From Methanospirillum hungatei (lineage in GTDB: Archaea > Halobacteriota > Methanomicrobia > Methanomicrobiales > Methanospirillaceae): 64,000 bases of DNA. The notes under the pieces were generated by a model. The model was not told the origin of the DNA. It did not search any database and worked only from the letters and a program-made list of their open reading frames with translations. The stretch spans positions 1,426,001 through 1,490,000 of the forward strand of contig NZ_CP077107.1 of NCBI RefSeq assembly GCF_019263745.1, written 5' to 3'. Made by a program: the position numbers and the translations under genes. The stretch's first letter is position 1; every line of letters begins with the position of its first letter. Positions 33,876-43,305 of the stretch are shown piece after piece.

Positions 33876-35809
33876 TTTTCGGAATAGATCTTATTACCGG
33901 ATCAGTCCGTTCCCGGACAGTTCAGCCGAAATATGCCCTGGTTATTCATGACGAAGGAGAGATTGTAAAAGAACTTGCAGTCTCCCTTCACCGGCTGGTT
34001 CAACTTATTCACCGGTATCAGCCAGATATCCTTGCAGTAGACTCGGTCCAGGAGATTGCCCCGCATACCCAGGATCTCTATAGGTTTTTGGAACTTCTTC
34101 CATCAAAGACACGACTCATTGTTGTAACGGGAGGCGATCGACAGATTGGTCTTATTCAGGTCGCTGCACGGTATAATATCACGTTTGACAGGTTTGATCC
34201 ATATGCAGAAGCCAGGGCAGCAGCTCAGGTTGCATTCCATGGAGCAGGTGTTGAGGTCGTTGCATTTGAGAAAGAAACTGAAATCACCATAACAAGAAAC
34301 CGATCTCCTGGGAAAGGAGGATGGAGTCAGAACAGGTATGCCAGGAAAATTCATGGAAATGTTCTCAGGTATGCGAGGGAAGTTGAGCACGAACTTCAAA
34401 GTAGGGGTCTCTCGTACTGGAAAAAAGAATATAAGGCATTTGGAGGAGTTTCACGAGTTACATTTCATGTCAGGGAAGAACGCGACCAGATTCCGGTTTC
34501 ATCTTCAAGAGGGGGTGATGTCCAGATCCGGCTTTCAGGAAAACGCCTGGACAGGATCCAGTACAGACCTGCTTCTGCCCGTCCCAAGTACCTGATAGTC
34601 GGAATTGATCCTGGCACTACTATCGGAATTGCAGTCATTGATCTCAACGGTGAGTTGATTAAGGTTCAAAGTTCCCGACAGATGACCATGGCCGATGTCA
34701 TAGAGCTTATCTGGTCACTAGGGAAACCAATCATTGTCGCCTCTGATGTTGTGCCGATGCCTTTTACCGTTGAGAAGATCCGCAGGGCATTTCAGGCAGT
34801 CCCATTTACACCACGGCAGGATATTCCGGTAGAAACCAAATATGAACTCGCCGGAAAATTCGGATATAGCAATGACCATGAACGGGATGCCTTAACTGCT
34901 GCTCTTGAGGCCTTCAGGTTCTGGAAACATAAATTTTCAGGGATATTAAAACGTGTCCCCCAGAGCGTCGATCTGGACGAGGTAAAAGCAGGGATTATAA
35001 AAGGGCAATCCCTTGAAAAAATCCTGTCAGATAGGAAAGAACCGCCGGCCAAACCTGAAGAAAAGAAACCAGAAATATCTCTTGACACCTCCGATGAACG
35101 GGTCAGAATCCTGGATGGAAAGGTAAAAGACCTCAGAATTCTCGTCTCTGATCTCCAGAAGGAGATTATGGATCTGAAAAAGCAGAACCAGAAATTATCT
35201 CGGCAGCTGACAGGCATGAAAGCTGAACGACAGAAGAATCTGAATGCCGAACCCGAAGTTATCAAACGGGAACAGATAATTGCAAATCTCAAACACCGGC
35301 TCAGACAGGAAGAACGTAACAATAAAAAACTTCAGCGCAGGCTCAAGCGAATGAAAGAGACTACAGATGAGATGAGGCCGGAAGGAACACGGGTGATAAA
35401 AGTGCTTCCAGATCTCTCCCGCGATAGTGTGCGTCTTTTGACTGAGCGAGTCGGCATTCAACCTGGTGACATCCTCTATATCAGAACACTGGCAAAGTGG
35501 GGGAAAGGGATAGTGCATGATATAACCAAGGCTGGTATTGAAGCAGTCATCCTGAATGAAAAAGCAGCAGAAACCTTAAGTCGGGAACTCAGGGATGTGT
35601 TCCTGGAGGAGTCACTTCCCCTTCTATTGTCAACAGATCTGCAGATCCAGATTAAAGGAGATTTGGGAACCTGTGATGAAGAAAAATTTGCTGATGCTCT
35701 TGATGGATGGGGCGATGAGCATGAAAAATTCCTGAAAGATAAGAGCGAGGAGATGCTTGATGATCTGATGAAAGAGTATCTTGCTGAACGTGAACGAAAG
35801 GTGCGGTAA
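33869..35809 (+). CDS. DUF460 archaeal protein (RNase H-like fold, coiled coil)
   Basis: A 646-residue archaeal-specific protein. It opens LIFGIDLITGSVRS, and a second RNase H-like start, YLIVGIDPGTTIGIAVIDLNG, lies near residue 245, so the family probably has two related folds. Residues about 395-515 form a long charged coiled coil (KVKDLRILVSDLQKEIMDLK, LKHRLRQEERNNKKLQRRLK). The C-terminal domain lies around 520-640. No activity is established; a nucleic-acid role is suspected. GTG start overlaps rio2, and its stop overlaps the thiL start by one base. Confidence 0.82.
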   Translation: MLIFGIDLITGSVRSRTVQPKYALVIHDEGEIVKELAVSLHRLVQLIHRYQPDILAVDSVQEIAPHTQDLYRFLELLPSKTRLIVVTGGDRQIGLIQVAARYNITFDRFDPYAEARAAAQVAFHGAGVEVVAFEKETEITITRNRSPGKGGWSQNRYARKIHGNVLRYAREVEHELQSRGLSYWKKEYKAFGGVSRVTFHVREERDQIPVSSSRGGDVQIRLSGKRLDRIQYRPASARPKYLIVGIDPGTTIGIAVIDLNGELIKVQSSRQMTMADVIELIWSLGKPIIVASDVVPMPFTVEKIRRAFQAVPFTPRQDIPVETKYELAGKFGYSNDHERDALTAALEAFRFWKHKFSGILKRVPQSVDLDEVKAGIIKGQSLEKILSDRKEPPAKPEEKKPEISLDTSDERVRILDGKVKDLRILVSDLQKEIMDLKKQNQKLSRQLTGMKAERQKNLNAEPEVIKREQIIANLKHRLRQEERNNKKLQRRLKRMKETTDEMRPEGTRVIKVLPDLSRDSVRLLTERVGIQPGDILYIRTLAKWGKGIVHDITKAGIEAVILNEKAAETLSRELRDVFLEESLPLLLSTDLQIQIKGDLGTCDEEKFADALDGWGDEHEKFLKDKSEEMLDDLMKEYLAERERKVR

Positions 35810-36669
35810 TGGATGACCGTGAATTACTCAACATAATCCGCCCGGTATGTGGCACAGAAACCTGTAGTGATGACTGTGCAATTCTCCCCCTTTCCTGTGG
35901 GACTCTTGTCACATCAACCGACATGCTTCATGAACGTTCAGATTTCCCCCAGGGAATGACTGACTGGCAGATAGGATGGATGTCTGTTGCGGTAACTATC
36001 AGTGATATTGCGGCAATGGGAGCACAGCCGATTCAGATTCTCCTGGCTATTGGTCTGAATACCGAAGAGCGTCTTTCAGGTATTGTTTCTGGGGCGCAAG
36101 CCTGCTGCAGAAAGTATGGCGCAACCTATGCTGGTGGTGATCTGGATGCCCACACAGAACTTACCCTCGTTTCTACCGGTATTGGGATCATAACCGATGG
36201 AACACCGGTACGAAGAATAGGAGCACATGTGGGGGATTGCATCTGCGTAACCGGAACCCTGGGCAGGGCAATTCTCGGACTTTCAGGGGATAAAAGGTAC
36301 TGGAAAGATCTCTGTGAACCACAGCCCAGAGTTCATGAGGGAATAGCAGTTCGGACTGCTGGAGCGACTGCTATGATGGATATCAGTGATGGTCTGGCCA
36401 TCTCACTCTATGACATAGCCAGTGAGTCAGGAGTTGGAATGGATATATCCTCTATTCGTATTCCTCTGCCTCCTGATGCTGAGCGTGAGAAGGCATTAGA
36501 AGCAGCCTTGTTTGGAGGGGGAGATTTTGAGCTTCTCTTTTTTATTCCGGAGAATGCCACATCTACCTTATCCATTCCTTTTTCAATCATCGGAAGGGTA
36601 ACCGAAGGATCAAATATCACAATGGATGGAGGAATTCTTCAAAAAAGAGGATACCTTCACCACTGGTAA
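35809..36669 (+). CDS. thiL: Thiamine-monophosphate kinase
   Basis: A 286-residue PurM-like kinase. Conserved pieces are CSDDCAILPLSCGTLVTSTD, DWQIGWMSVAVTISDIAAMG, YAGGDLDAHTELTLVSTGIG and AMMDISDGLAISLYDIA, which hold the magnesium and phosphate sites. It makes thiamine diphosphate. Its stop lies inside the convergent TPR gene, giving a 13-base overlap. Confidence 0.92.
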   Translation: MDDRELLNIIRPVCGTETCSDDCAILPLSCGTLVTSTDMLHERSDFPQGMTDWQIGWMSVAVTISDIAAMGAQPIQILLAIGLNTEERLSGIVSGAQACCRKYGATYAGGDLDAHTELTLVSTGIGIITDGTPVRRIGAHVGDCICVTGTLGRAILGLSGDKRYWKDLCEPQPRVHEGIAVRTAGATAMMDISDGLAISLYDIASESGVGMDISSIRIPLPPDAEREKALEAALFGGGDFELLFFIPENATSTLSIPFSIIGRVTEGSNITMDGGILQKRGYLHHW

Positions 36670-38588
36670 GAGAAACGCCAGTAGTTCCAGTTATTGGAAA
36701 AGTAGGTTACTCCCTGATACAAAGAGTCATAAACCCGGGCAATATAGAGATTTTCTCCAATCTTTTTAAAGTACGGGAATGATTCATTCACTTTCCCCAT
36801 TTTATACAGTGTCTTTCCCATGCCATACTGAGCATCACGGCTTTCAGGATCTAGTTCAAGTGCTTTGGAGAAGTCATCATATGCCTTATCAAGTTTGTCA
36901 ATCTTCTGATACGCTGCTCCCCGGTTTACGTAGAAGACTGACTGATTGGGATTTATCTTTAGTGTTTCGTTGAATGCATCAATAGCACCATAGTAATTCC
37001 CCTGCTGGAACCGGGCAAATCCAAGGTTTGTCCATCCCTCAGTATTACCTGGTTCAATTCGTACCACCTCCCGGTACGCATCTTCTGATATTCCATACTC
37101 TTTCGCGAGATCAGCCGCATACCCCTTCCTCATCCAGGCGATGGTAATATTTGGATTATCAGAAATTACCCGATCATAATAGTGGACAGTATCGTACGCC
37201 TGGTTTAATTGTCGCATTGCTTCTACCAGATATTTGAATGCATCCTCATAGAGGGGATTTATTTGTAAAGCAGTCTCGAATGCTTCCTTTGCCACATCAT
37301 ACTGTTTATTGACTGAGGCAACATCACCGAGCAGGTACCATGCATCTACTGAATACGGAGACAACTTAGTTGCTCTGGTAGCAGAGGCTTGTGCATCATT
37401 ACGTTTTCCTAAAGCGAGCTCTGCACGTGCTTTCTGCATCCAGGTTGCTGCATCATCAGGATTGATCCGGGATGCATTATCAAACCGGTATAAAGCATCC
37501 TGATACCTTCCTGACTGCATGAGCAAAAATCCGACATTTGTGATAGTGATTGGATCGAATGGATCAATCTTCAGCGATTGATTAAAAGCATCAAAAGATG
37601 CCTCTAACTTCTTCAGATTCGCATATGAAAATCCAAGGTTTGCCCAGACATCTGGATTGCTCTGGTTTATCATCAATGCACTTCGGGATATTGCGGCCGA
37701 TTCTTCAAATTCTCCAAGAACATTCTGAACTCTTGCAAGAGCAATCAGAAGATCAACGTTTTTTGGATCGTTTTTCACCAGTTGAGCATAGATTTCTTTT
37801 GATTCTTTAAATTTCCCGGTTTTTTCAAGAAGATCTGCCTGAATATATAAATTATCAGTATTATCCGGAACAAGTGTATTCAGCTGCCCATATGCAACTG
37901 CAGCCTCTTCAAGCCGGTTAGAAAGCCGGAGCATTTCCCCAAGCCGCTTCCATGCATGAGCATCCTTCAGATTCTGTTTCAGCGCATTGTCGTACGCTTT
38001 GGCCGCTTCGTTATACCTTCCAACGTTGTATAACAATTCAGCCTGCTTTACATATATGTCAGAATTCTTTCGGGTGAGGTTTACTGCAATTCCATACTCA
38101 TAGAGTGCAGATTCAGTTTCATTCATCCCGGCATAGACATCACCAAGTTCTGAATGTGCAGCAGCATTCCCGGGGTCTAAAACTATAGCCTGATTCAAAT
38201 CATTGATGGCTTCAGATAAATTACCTGTTCGTGCATATGCTGCCCCTCTTCCTACGAAAGCAGTGCTGTTATTAGGATTTAGTAAAAGAACATGGGAAAA
38301 GGTCGTAATTGCCTCCAGATCCTTTGTTTGATTCGCCAGAAGATCAGCAGTTTTCAGCCAGAGACCTGGATCTGAATCATCTAGTTTTATGGCTGCGTCA
38401 TACAGGGATATCGCTTCACTGACACTACCATTCTCTGCCTTTTCTTGAGCAAGAAGTGTCAGATTTGAAGAGATATTTGACACATTAATAGGCCGGTCTT
38501 CAACACATCCACATATGAGCAGGATTCCTGTCAGAAGGGAAATGGAGAGTACATGTATTAGAATACGATTTCTGCTTTTATTTTCCAT
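36657..38588 (-). CDS. TPR-repeat lipoprotein
   Basis: A 643-residue protein made of a signal peptide with a lipobox-like end (LLTGILLICGCVEDRP) and about sixteen tetratricopeptide repeats, each of 34 residues with the usual W/L-G-A-Y-A-F-A-P pattern (for example AEAAAYD-like and IDAFNETLKINPN units). It would sit outside the cell membrane as a scaffold. I chose ATG 38588, since the preceding four codons begin at TTG. It follows the PKD gene by 18 bases, so both are likely one transcript. Confidence 0.85.
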   Translation of the reverse strand: MENKSRNRILIHVLSISLLTGILLICGCVEDRPINVSNISSNLTLLAQEKAENGSVSEAISLYDAAIKLDDSDPGLWLKTADLLANQTKDLEAITTFSHVLLLNPNNSTAFVGRGAAYARTGNLSEAINDLNQAIVLDPGNAAAHSELGDVYAGMNETESALYEYGIAVNLTRKNSDIYVKQAELLYNVGRYNEAAKAYDNALKQNLKDAHAWKRLGEMLRLSNRLEEAAVAYGQLNTLVPDNTDNLYIQADLLEKTGKFKESKEIYAQLVKNDPKNVDLLIALARVQNVLGEFEESAAISRSALMINQSNPDVWANLGFSYANLKKLEASFDAFNQSLKIDPFDPITITNVGFLLMQSGRYQDALYRFDNASRINPDDAATWMQKARAELALGKRNDAQASATRATKLSPYSVDAWYLLGDVASVNKQYDVAKEAFETALQINPLYEDAFKYLVEAMRQLNQAYDTVHYYDRVISDNPNITIAWMRKGYAADLAKEYGISEDAYREVVRIEPGNTEGWTNLGFARFQQGNYYGAIDAFNETLKINPNQSVFYVNRGAAYQKIDKLDKAYDDFSKALELDPESRDAQYGMGKTLYKMGKVNESFPYFKKIGENLYIARVYDSLYQGVTYFSNNWNYWRFSYQW

Positions 38589-38606
38589 TCGTATCAACAA
38601 AAAAGA

Positions 38607-39314
38607 TTAAAATCCAGTATTATAGGGGACACTATGTACCAGGTAATATGCCCCGTTTATATCAAGCGTTTCCTTGTAACCACGTTCTGTCAGGAAGCCC
38701 TGTGAACTATTGTACAATGTTATTTCATTTGCAGTAAAGGATGCACTCCCAATTGCACCATCAGCACCAGAGGGCATTTCAACCCGGTTTCTCGGCTCCG
38801 GATACCAACCTTCAGGGACTTCCTGCCTGACACCAGAACCACGTTCATGAACAGTTATGTAATCAAGTTCACGATCTATACTGGACCACATAAAATCGGT
38901 CATTTGTCCCCGACTTGTATTCCGGTATTCGGTCATCGGAGTTTCGTAGGTGTAATTGGAATAGAGAGTCAGAGTGACGTCATATTTACCAGGTTCCCGA
39001 TAGGTATGTATGGGATTTTTATCAGTTGATGTGTTGCCGTCGCCAAAATCCCATATTCGTCCATCTGCAAATCCATAACTGACATCATAGAACCGTACCC
39101 GGAATGGCGCATCTCCTTCAGTCCTGTCTGAAGTGAAATCTGCAGCAATTGTAGAGATGACAAACTCATCATATGAGGGGTGGCATCCACGGGTAAATCC
39201 AGGTGGAGAGGGAAGCATTGATGGTTTTAAGGTATATGCAGCATGCACCGTTGTGCTAATCAATATCATGATAACACATAATCCGAGAACGTATCTCCAC
39301 CAGGCAGATGTCAT
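38607..39314 (-). CDS. Secreted PKD-domain protein
   Basis: A 235-residue protein with a signal peptide (YVLGLCVIMILISTTVHAAY). Residues about 55-120 form one PKD domain: DAPFRVRFYDVSYGFADG, then IWDFGDGNTSTDKNPIHTYR and GKYDVTLTLYSNY. The C-terminal part ends in ITLYNSSQGFLTERGYKETL. PKD domains usually mediate protein or sugar contacts on archaeal surfaces. Overlaps the upstream gene by four bases. Confidence 0.85.
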   Translation of the reverse strand: MTSAWWRYVLGLCVIMILISTTVHAAYTLKPSMLPSPPGFTRGCHPSYDEFVISTIAADFTSDRTEGDAPFRVRFYDVSYGFADGRIWDFGDGNTSTDKNPIHTYREPGKYDVTLTLYSNYTYETPMTEYRNTSRGQMTDFMWSSIDRELDYITVHERGSGVRQEVPEGWYPEPRNRVEMPSGADGAIGSASFTANEITLYNSSQGFLTERGYKETLDINGAYYLVHSVPYNTGF

Positions 39315-39736
39315 AATTTAATTCCTGAGGTATAGGTAAAGGACTTCATAAAGTTTACAATTGCGCCACTGACCATTGACGAATCACGCCATTCATTTCT
39401 TGCAGATTCATTGTGATGAATTCCCCTGGCCTCAAGGATACTCCCCCTGAAATCAGTGCGAACGGTCCCAATAGCAGCGTCAGAACCAATAATTGGAGAG
39501 ATACTTACCATGTATTCCACACCGGCCGGACCGGCATCATCCCCGACAGCCCGGATTTTGAGCTTCGATTCCATCGCAAATGACTGCATATTAACAAGAC
39601 TTGTTGATCCACTCACATGATCATCAAAAGCCGGAGAGACTGACCAGGAGTCTGCACTAATGAGAACAGGTGTAAAGAGGATAAAGAGTATTGTGGAGAT
39701 GAAAACGCGAATATGCGTCATGTAATTCACGCTCAT
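39311..39736 (-). CDS. Secreted protein of unknown function
   Basis: A 141-residue exported protein: signal peptide FISTILFILFTPVLISADS, then a beta-rich body with SFAMESKLKIRAVGDDAGPA and AAIGTVRTDFRGSILEARGI, ending in FMKSFTYTSGIKL. The ending and the A-x-G-T-x-x-x-F motif resemble the next protein upstream (SFTVTSGL, AAGSASTEF), so the two may be paralogues. ATG 39721 is an alternative start with a tidier signal peptide. No domain recognised. Confidence 0.7.
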   Translation of the reverse strand: MSVNYMTHIRVFISTILFILFTPVLISADSWSVSPAFDDHVSGSTSLVNMQSFAMESKLKIRAVGDDAGPAGVEYMVSISPIIGSDAAIGTVRTDFRGSILEARGIHHNESARNEWRDSSMVSGAIVNFMKSFTYTSGIKL

Positions 39737-39776
39737 CTGGTTTGTCAGACAGTTCTAATATGTTTCCTGCCGGAGA

Positions 39777-40604
39777 TCAAGTAGGGGAGAGACCAGAAGT
39801 CACCGTAAATGATTTTCCAAAGGTGAATATCTGCCCATCTACCGTTGTTTTATCCTTGACCTGCTTTGTTGAAGAGAGGTTTGTACTATTCGTCGGTGCT
39901 CCCTCTTCATTAGTCATAACAAATTCGGTACTTGCTGATCCTGCTGCATAAGGTATTCCAGATGACATATCCGGATGAATTCCGATAAGATAGCGAAGCT
40001 CAGCAGGTATTGTATTATCTGTTCCTACTGAACGTGCACGAGCCATCGTTGCAATCTGTCCGGTAGTCATGTCAGTTGCAGATGCACCTTTGTAATAACT
40101 GTTAAAGCCACCGACATAGTCACCAATGATCTCAGCAACAAGCGGATTTCGGACTGAAAGATTGTTCTGAGAATAATTACCGGATGTGTACATCTCAAGA
40201 GAATCAGAAGATGACATCTTACTTCCTATTTCCGGGTCAGTAAGATATGTAGAGACTATTTTTGAATCTACATTGAAGGCACCTTTTTGTTGTGGACCCT
40301 CATCTATCTTCAGACCTTTACTTTGCGCAAGATATCCTCCGTTTGTTGTCATATCATTTTTATATACAACGGATGAAACCCGCTCACCATCATAGAGGAA
40401 ACCACCCTCATGTGCTCCATGACTTGTTGTTTCCAATTGGTAGGTCTGATGAGAAGACATTGAACCTATCACTTCCAGATAGGTCTCGGACGGAATCTGT
40501 CTGTTTGTAGTATTTGTTCCATTCGGAAGAATATCTGCCGTCACAGCAGAGATGAGAATGAAAGAGAGACAGATACTGACTAGAAAGGTGATCTTATGAT
40601 TCAT
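39777..40604 (-). CDS. Secreted protein of unknown function, related to its neighbour
   Basis: A 275-residue exported protein: signal peptide FLVSICLSFILISAVTAD, then many serine, threonine and asparagine residues with several N-x-S/T sites, and the ending IFTFGKSFTVTSGLSPT. I chose ATG 40604 because the upstream part of the open frame overlaps both tRNA genes. It lies 69 bases downstream of tRNA-Asp. No family recognised; a cell-surface role is likely. First gene of the minus-strand secreted block. Confidence 0.75.
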   Translation of the reverse strand: MNHKITFLVSICLSFILISAVTADILPNGTNTTNRQIPSETYLEVIGSMSSHQTYQLETTSHGAHEGGFLYDGERVSSVVYKNDMTTNGGYLAQSKGLKIDEGPQQKGAFNVDSKIVSTYLTDPEIGSKMSSSDSLEMYTSGNYSQNNLSVRNPLVAEIIGDYVGGFNSYYKGASATDMTTGQIATMARARSVGTDNTIPAELRYLIGIHPDMSSGIPYAAGSASTEFVMTNEEGAPTNSTNLSSTKQVKDKTTVDGQIFTFGKSFTVTSGLSPT

Positions 40605-40672
40605 GAACGGCACCGGATTATCTTCATAGATATTGGAATGATTACTATAGAAGATTGCCGGAAAATGAGAAC

Positions 40673-40744
40673 GCCCAGATCGGAATTCGAATCCGAGTCG
40701 TCGGCGTGACAGGCCGACATGATAGGCCACTACACTATCTGGGC
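40673..40744 (-). tRNA. tRNA-Asp (GTC)
   Basis: The 72-base minus-strand sequence folds as a standard cloverleaf: acceptor GCCCAGA with TCTGGGC, anticodon stem TCGGC with GCCGA around loop CTGTCAC (anticodon GTC), and T-arm TCGGA-TTCGAAT-TCCGA. The CCA end is not encoded. It lies eight bases downstream of tRNA-Tyr and is probably processed from the same transcript. Confidence 0.95.
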
Positions 40745-40752
40745 TAGGCATA

Positions 40753-40858
40753 TCCCGCCTCCCGGATTTGAACCGGGGACATCGCGGTAGCTGCGCTTTT
40801 GCCTCATGCGGCAATTCAGTCTACAGCCGCGCACTCTACCAGTCTGAGTTAAGGCGGG
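40753..40858 (-). tRNA. tRNA-Tyr (GTA) with intron
   Basis: The 106-base minus-strand sequence has acceptor CCCGCCT paired with AGGCGGG, an anticodon stem CGCGG with CCGCG and T-arm around GGTTCAAATCC. The anticodon loop is CTGTAG, then an intron of about 32 bases, then A, so the intron sits at the canonical 37/38 position and anticodon is GTA. The intron can form a helix with the anticodon region, as needed for the archaeal splicing endonuclease (bulge-helix-bulge). Confidence 0.92.
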
Positions 40859-40883
40859 ATTGTGCTCTAATAGGTGGTAGTTA

Positions 40884-40900
40884 TCAACATATATAGATTT
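40884..40900 (-). promoter_or_regulatory. TATA element of the tRNA-Tyr/tRNA-Asp unit
   Basis: On the minus strand, ATCTATATATGTTGA lies about 27-30 bases upstream of the tRNA-Tyr 5' end, the right distance for an archaeal TATA box. Confidence 0.6.
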
Positions 40901-41016
40901 CGGACTTCACACCCCTGAAATTTTTTTCCCGCTGTACCCTCCTGAAGCATACACCATCACAATAAAAAAACATCTATTACAAGACAAACGGAATACTTAC
41001 TCACAGGTTAGTCTTC

Positions 41017-43305
41017 ATGACGGGAGTTCCAGACATTCTTTGGCTTGAGGAGATCCGAAAAGAGGATATCCCATCAGTTGGCGGAAAAGGTGCCTCACTC
41101 GGGGAAATGGCCTCAATCGGGCTGCCCGTTCCCCCGGCTTTTGTCGTTACCAGTCAGGCATTCAGACGATTTTTAGTTCAGACAGGCCTTGAAAAGCCCC
41201 TCTTTGAATTATTAGAGTCCCTGGATGTGGATGATAATGATTTGCTTGAATCTGCGGCACAAAAAGCCAAGGATCTGGTTCATAAGGCAAAAATGCCTGA
41301 TGATATTAAAAGTGAGATCAGCATCGCATATGAAAAACTCTCCCGTACAGGAGAGATTGTAGCTGCCCGGTCTAGCGCGACTGCAGAGGATCTGCCGGAT
41401 GCTAGTTTTGCAGGACAGCAGGAGACTGTTCTCAACATCAGGGGTATTGAAAACCTCCTGAATGGAATACAGACATGTTGGGCTTCTTTGTATGGAGCTC
41501 GTGCTATCTATTATCGCTCCAAACAGGGGTTTGATCACCATATTGTGAATATTGCAGTGGTTGTTCAACAGCTTATCAACTCTGAGAAGGCTGGTGTCTT
41601 ATTCACCTCTCATCCGGTAACCGGAGAATCTCTGACAATCATTGAAGGATCCTGGGGTCTTGGTGAAGCCGTAGTATCCGGTGCAGTATCCCCTGATAAT
41701 TATGTATTTGACAGACGGCTTGAGCGGACGACTGATCGTCTCATATCACCGAAAATAATTGAAATTGTAGCCGACGGCAATTACGGCACTATCACCAGGG
41801 ATGTTGAAAAGTCCCGCCAGGAGATGCAGGTCTTATCTGATGATGAAGTGAAAAGACTTGCAACATATGGTATTGTTTCTGAAGAGCACTATGGAATTCC
41901 TCAGGATATGGAATGGGCGATTGTCGGAGATAAAATATTTATCCTTCAGTCCCGCCCCATAACAACCATAAAAGGAGTCGGAGCCGTGAAAAAAGAAAAT
42001 AACACTGGTTCTGCTGATGCAGTCATTCTGCAGGGACAGGGTGCATCACCAGGAATTGCAAGTGGTCCGGTAATCATCATTGATGATGTCAAGGATATCG
42101 GAAAGGTCAAAGAAGGTGACATCATGATCACCAGGATGACAAATCCCGATATGGTTCCTGCAATGCGAAAAGTTGCTGCCATCGTCACTGATGAGGGAGG
42201 AATGACCTGTCATGCAGCAATCGTCTCACGAGAACTTGGAACTCCGGCAGTCGTCGGAACCAGGAAGGCTACACAGATTCTCAAAGATGGGCAGGTAATT
42301 ACCGTTGATGGTGAGAAGGGACTTATTTACGAGGGAGTGATCGCCCAACAGGTTCCTGCTGCAGGTTCTGCCCAGGTTCAGATCGCTTCTGCTCCGGCAA
42401 AAATTATCACGGCGACCTCTGTAAAGGTGAACGTTTCAATGCCTGAAGCAGCCCAGCGGGCAGCAGCAACCGGTGCTGATGGAGTGGGTCTCTTAAGAAT
42501 TGAGCACCTTATCCTTGGTCTGAATAAAACGCCAAACTGGTATATCCAGAATCACCGTGAAGAAGAATTCATTTCAGAACTTATGAATGGCATTAAAGTC
42601 GTCCTTGATTCTTTCCCGGGAAAACCGGTATGGGTCAGAACCCTTGATGCACCAACCGATGAATTCAGAAATATGCAGGGAGGAGAGAATGAACCCATTG
42701 AGCATAACCCGATGCTTGGATGGCGGGGCATTCGAAGAGATCTGCAGAGTCCAGCCCAATTTAAACTACAGATAGACACGTTCAAACGTCTCTGGGATCT
42801 CGGATATGACAATCTTGGAATAATGTTCCCGATGGTCTCTCATCCACGAGAATTCATCAAAGCAAAAGAACTCTTCAGACAGGCCGGAGTAGATGTTGAG
42901 AACGTGGATCTTGGTATCATGATCGAGATACCGGCAAGTGCCGTCCTTGTTGATGATTTCATCAAAGCAGGGATCAAATTTGCTTCATTCGGAACCAATG
43001 ACCTGATCCAATATACCATAGCCATTGATCGGAACAATGAAAACGTCACGGATATGTACTGGCCCAAGCACCCCGCTGTGCTCGCTCTGATTGATCAGGC
43101 AATACAGGCATGTAGAAAAGGCGGCGTTGAAGTGTCCATCTGTGGACAGGCCGGAAGTGAGCCAGATATGGTCACCTGGCTTGTTGAGCACGGCATTACC
43201 AGTGTCTCCTCCAATATCGATGCAATCCCAAAGATCCGCGAAACGGTTGCACGGACTGAACAGCGGATCATCCTTGACGCGGCGAGAAGACCTTATGGAT
43301 GCTGA
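41017..43305 (+). CDS. ppsA: Phosphoenolpyruvate synthase
   Basis: A 762-residue enzyme. The N-terminal nucleotide-binding domain begins VGGKGASLGEMASIGLPVPP; the phosphohistidine is H399 in GGMTCHAAIVSRELG; the C-terminal PEP domain includes FGTNDLIQYTIAIDRNN and the catalytic C709 in SICGQAG. It converts pyruvate and ATP to PEP, AMP and phosphate, the gluconeogenic entry in methanogens. First gene of an overlapping five-gene operon, sharing 11 bases with mfnA. Confidence 0.95.
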   Translation: MTGVPDILWLEEIRKEDIPSVGGKGASLGEMASIGLPVPPAFVVTSQAFRRFLVQTGLEKPLFELLESLDVDDNDLLESAAQKAKDLVHKAKMPDDIKSEISIAYEKLSRTGEIVAARSSATAEDLPDASFAGQQETVLNIRGIENLLNGIQTCWASLYGARAIYYRSKQGFDHHIVNIAVVVQQLINSEKAGVLFTSHPVTGESLTIIEGSWGLGEAVVSGAVSPDNYVFDRRLERTTDRLISPKIIEIVADGNYGTITRDVEKSRQEMQVLSDDEVKRLATYGIVSEEHYGIPQDMEWAIVGDKIFILQSRPITTIKGVGAVKKENNTGSADAVILQGQGASPGIASGPVIIIDDVKDIGKVKEGDIMITRMTNPDMVPAMRKVAAIVTDEGGMTCHAAIVSRELGTPAVVGTRKATQILKDGQVITVDGEKGLIYEGVIAQQVPAAGSAQVQIASAPAKIITATSVKVNVSMPEAAQRAAATGADGVGLLRIEHLILGLNKTPNWYIQNHREEEFISELMNGIKVVLDSFPGKPVWVRTLDAPTDEFRNMQGGENEPIEHNPMLGWRGIRRDLQSPAQFKLQIDTFKRLWDLGYDNLGIMFPMVSHPREFIKAKELFRQAGVDVENVDLGIMIEIPASAVLVDDFIKAGIKFASFGTNDLIQYTIAIDRNNENVTDMYWPKHPAVLALIDQAIQACRKGGVEVSICGQAGSEPDMVTWLVEHGITSVSSNIDAIPKIRETVARTEQRIILDAARRPYGC

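Noticed and set aside
39742-39951. 69-codon plus-strand frame near the secreted block
   Set aside because: It is antisense to the secreted-protein gene and has no supporting signals.
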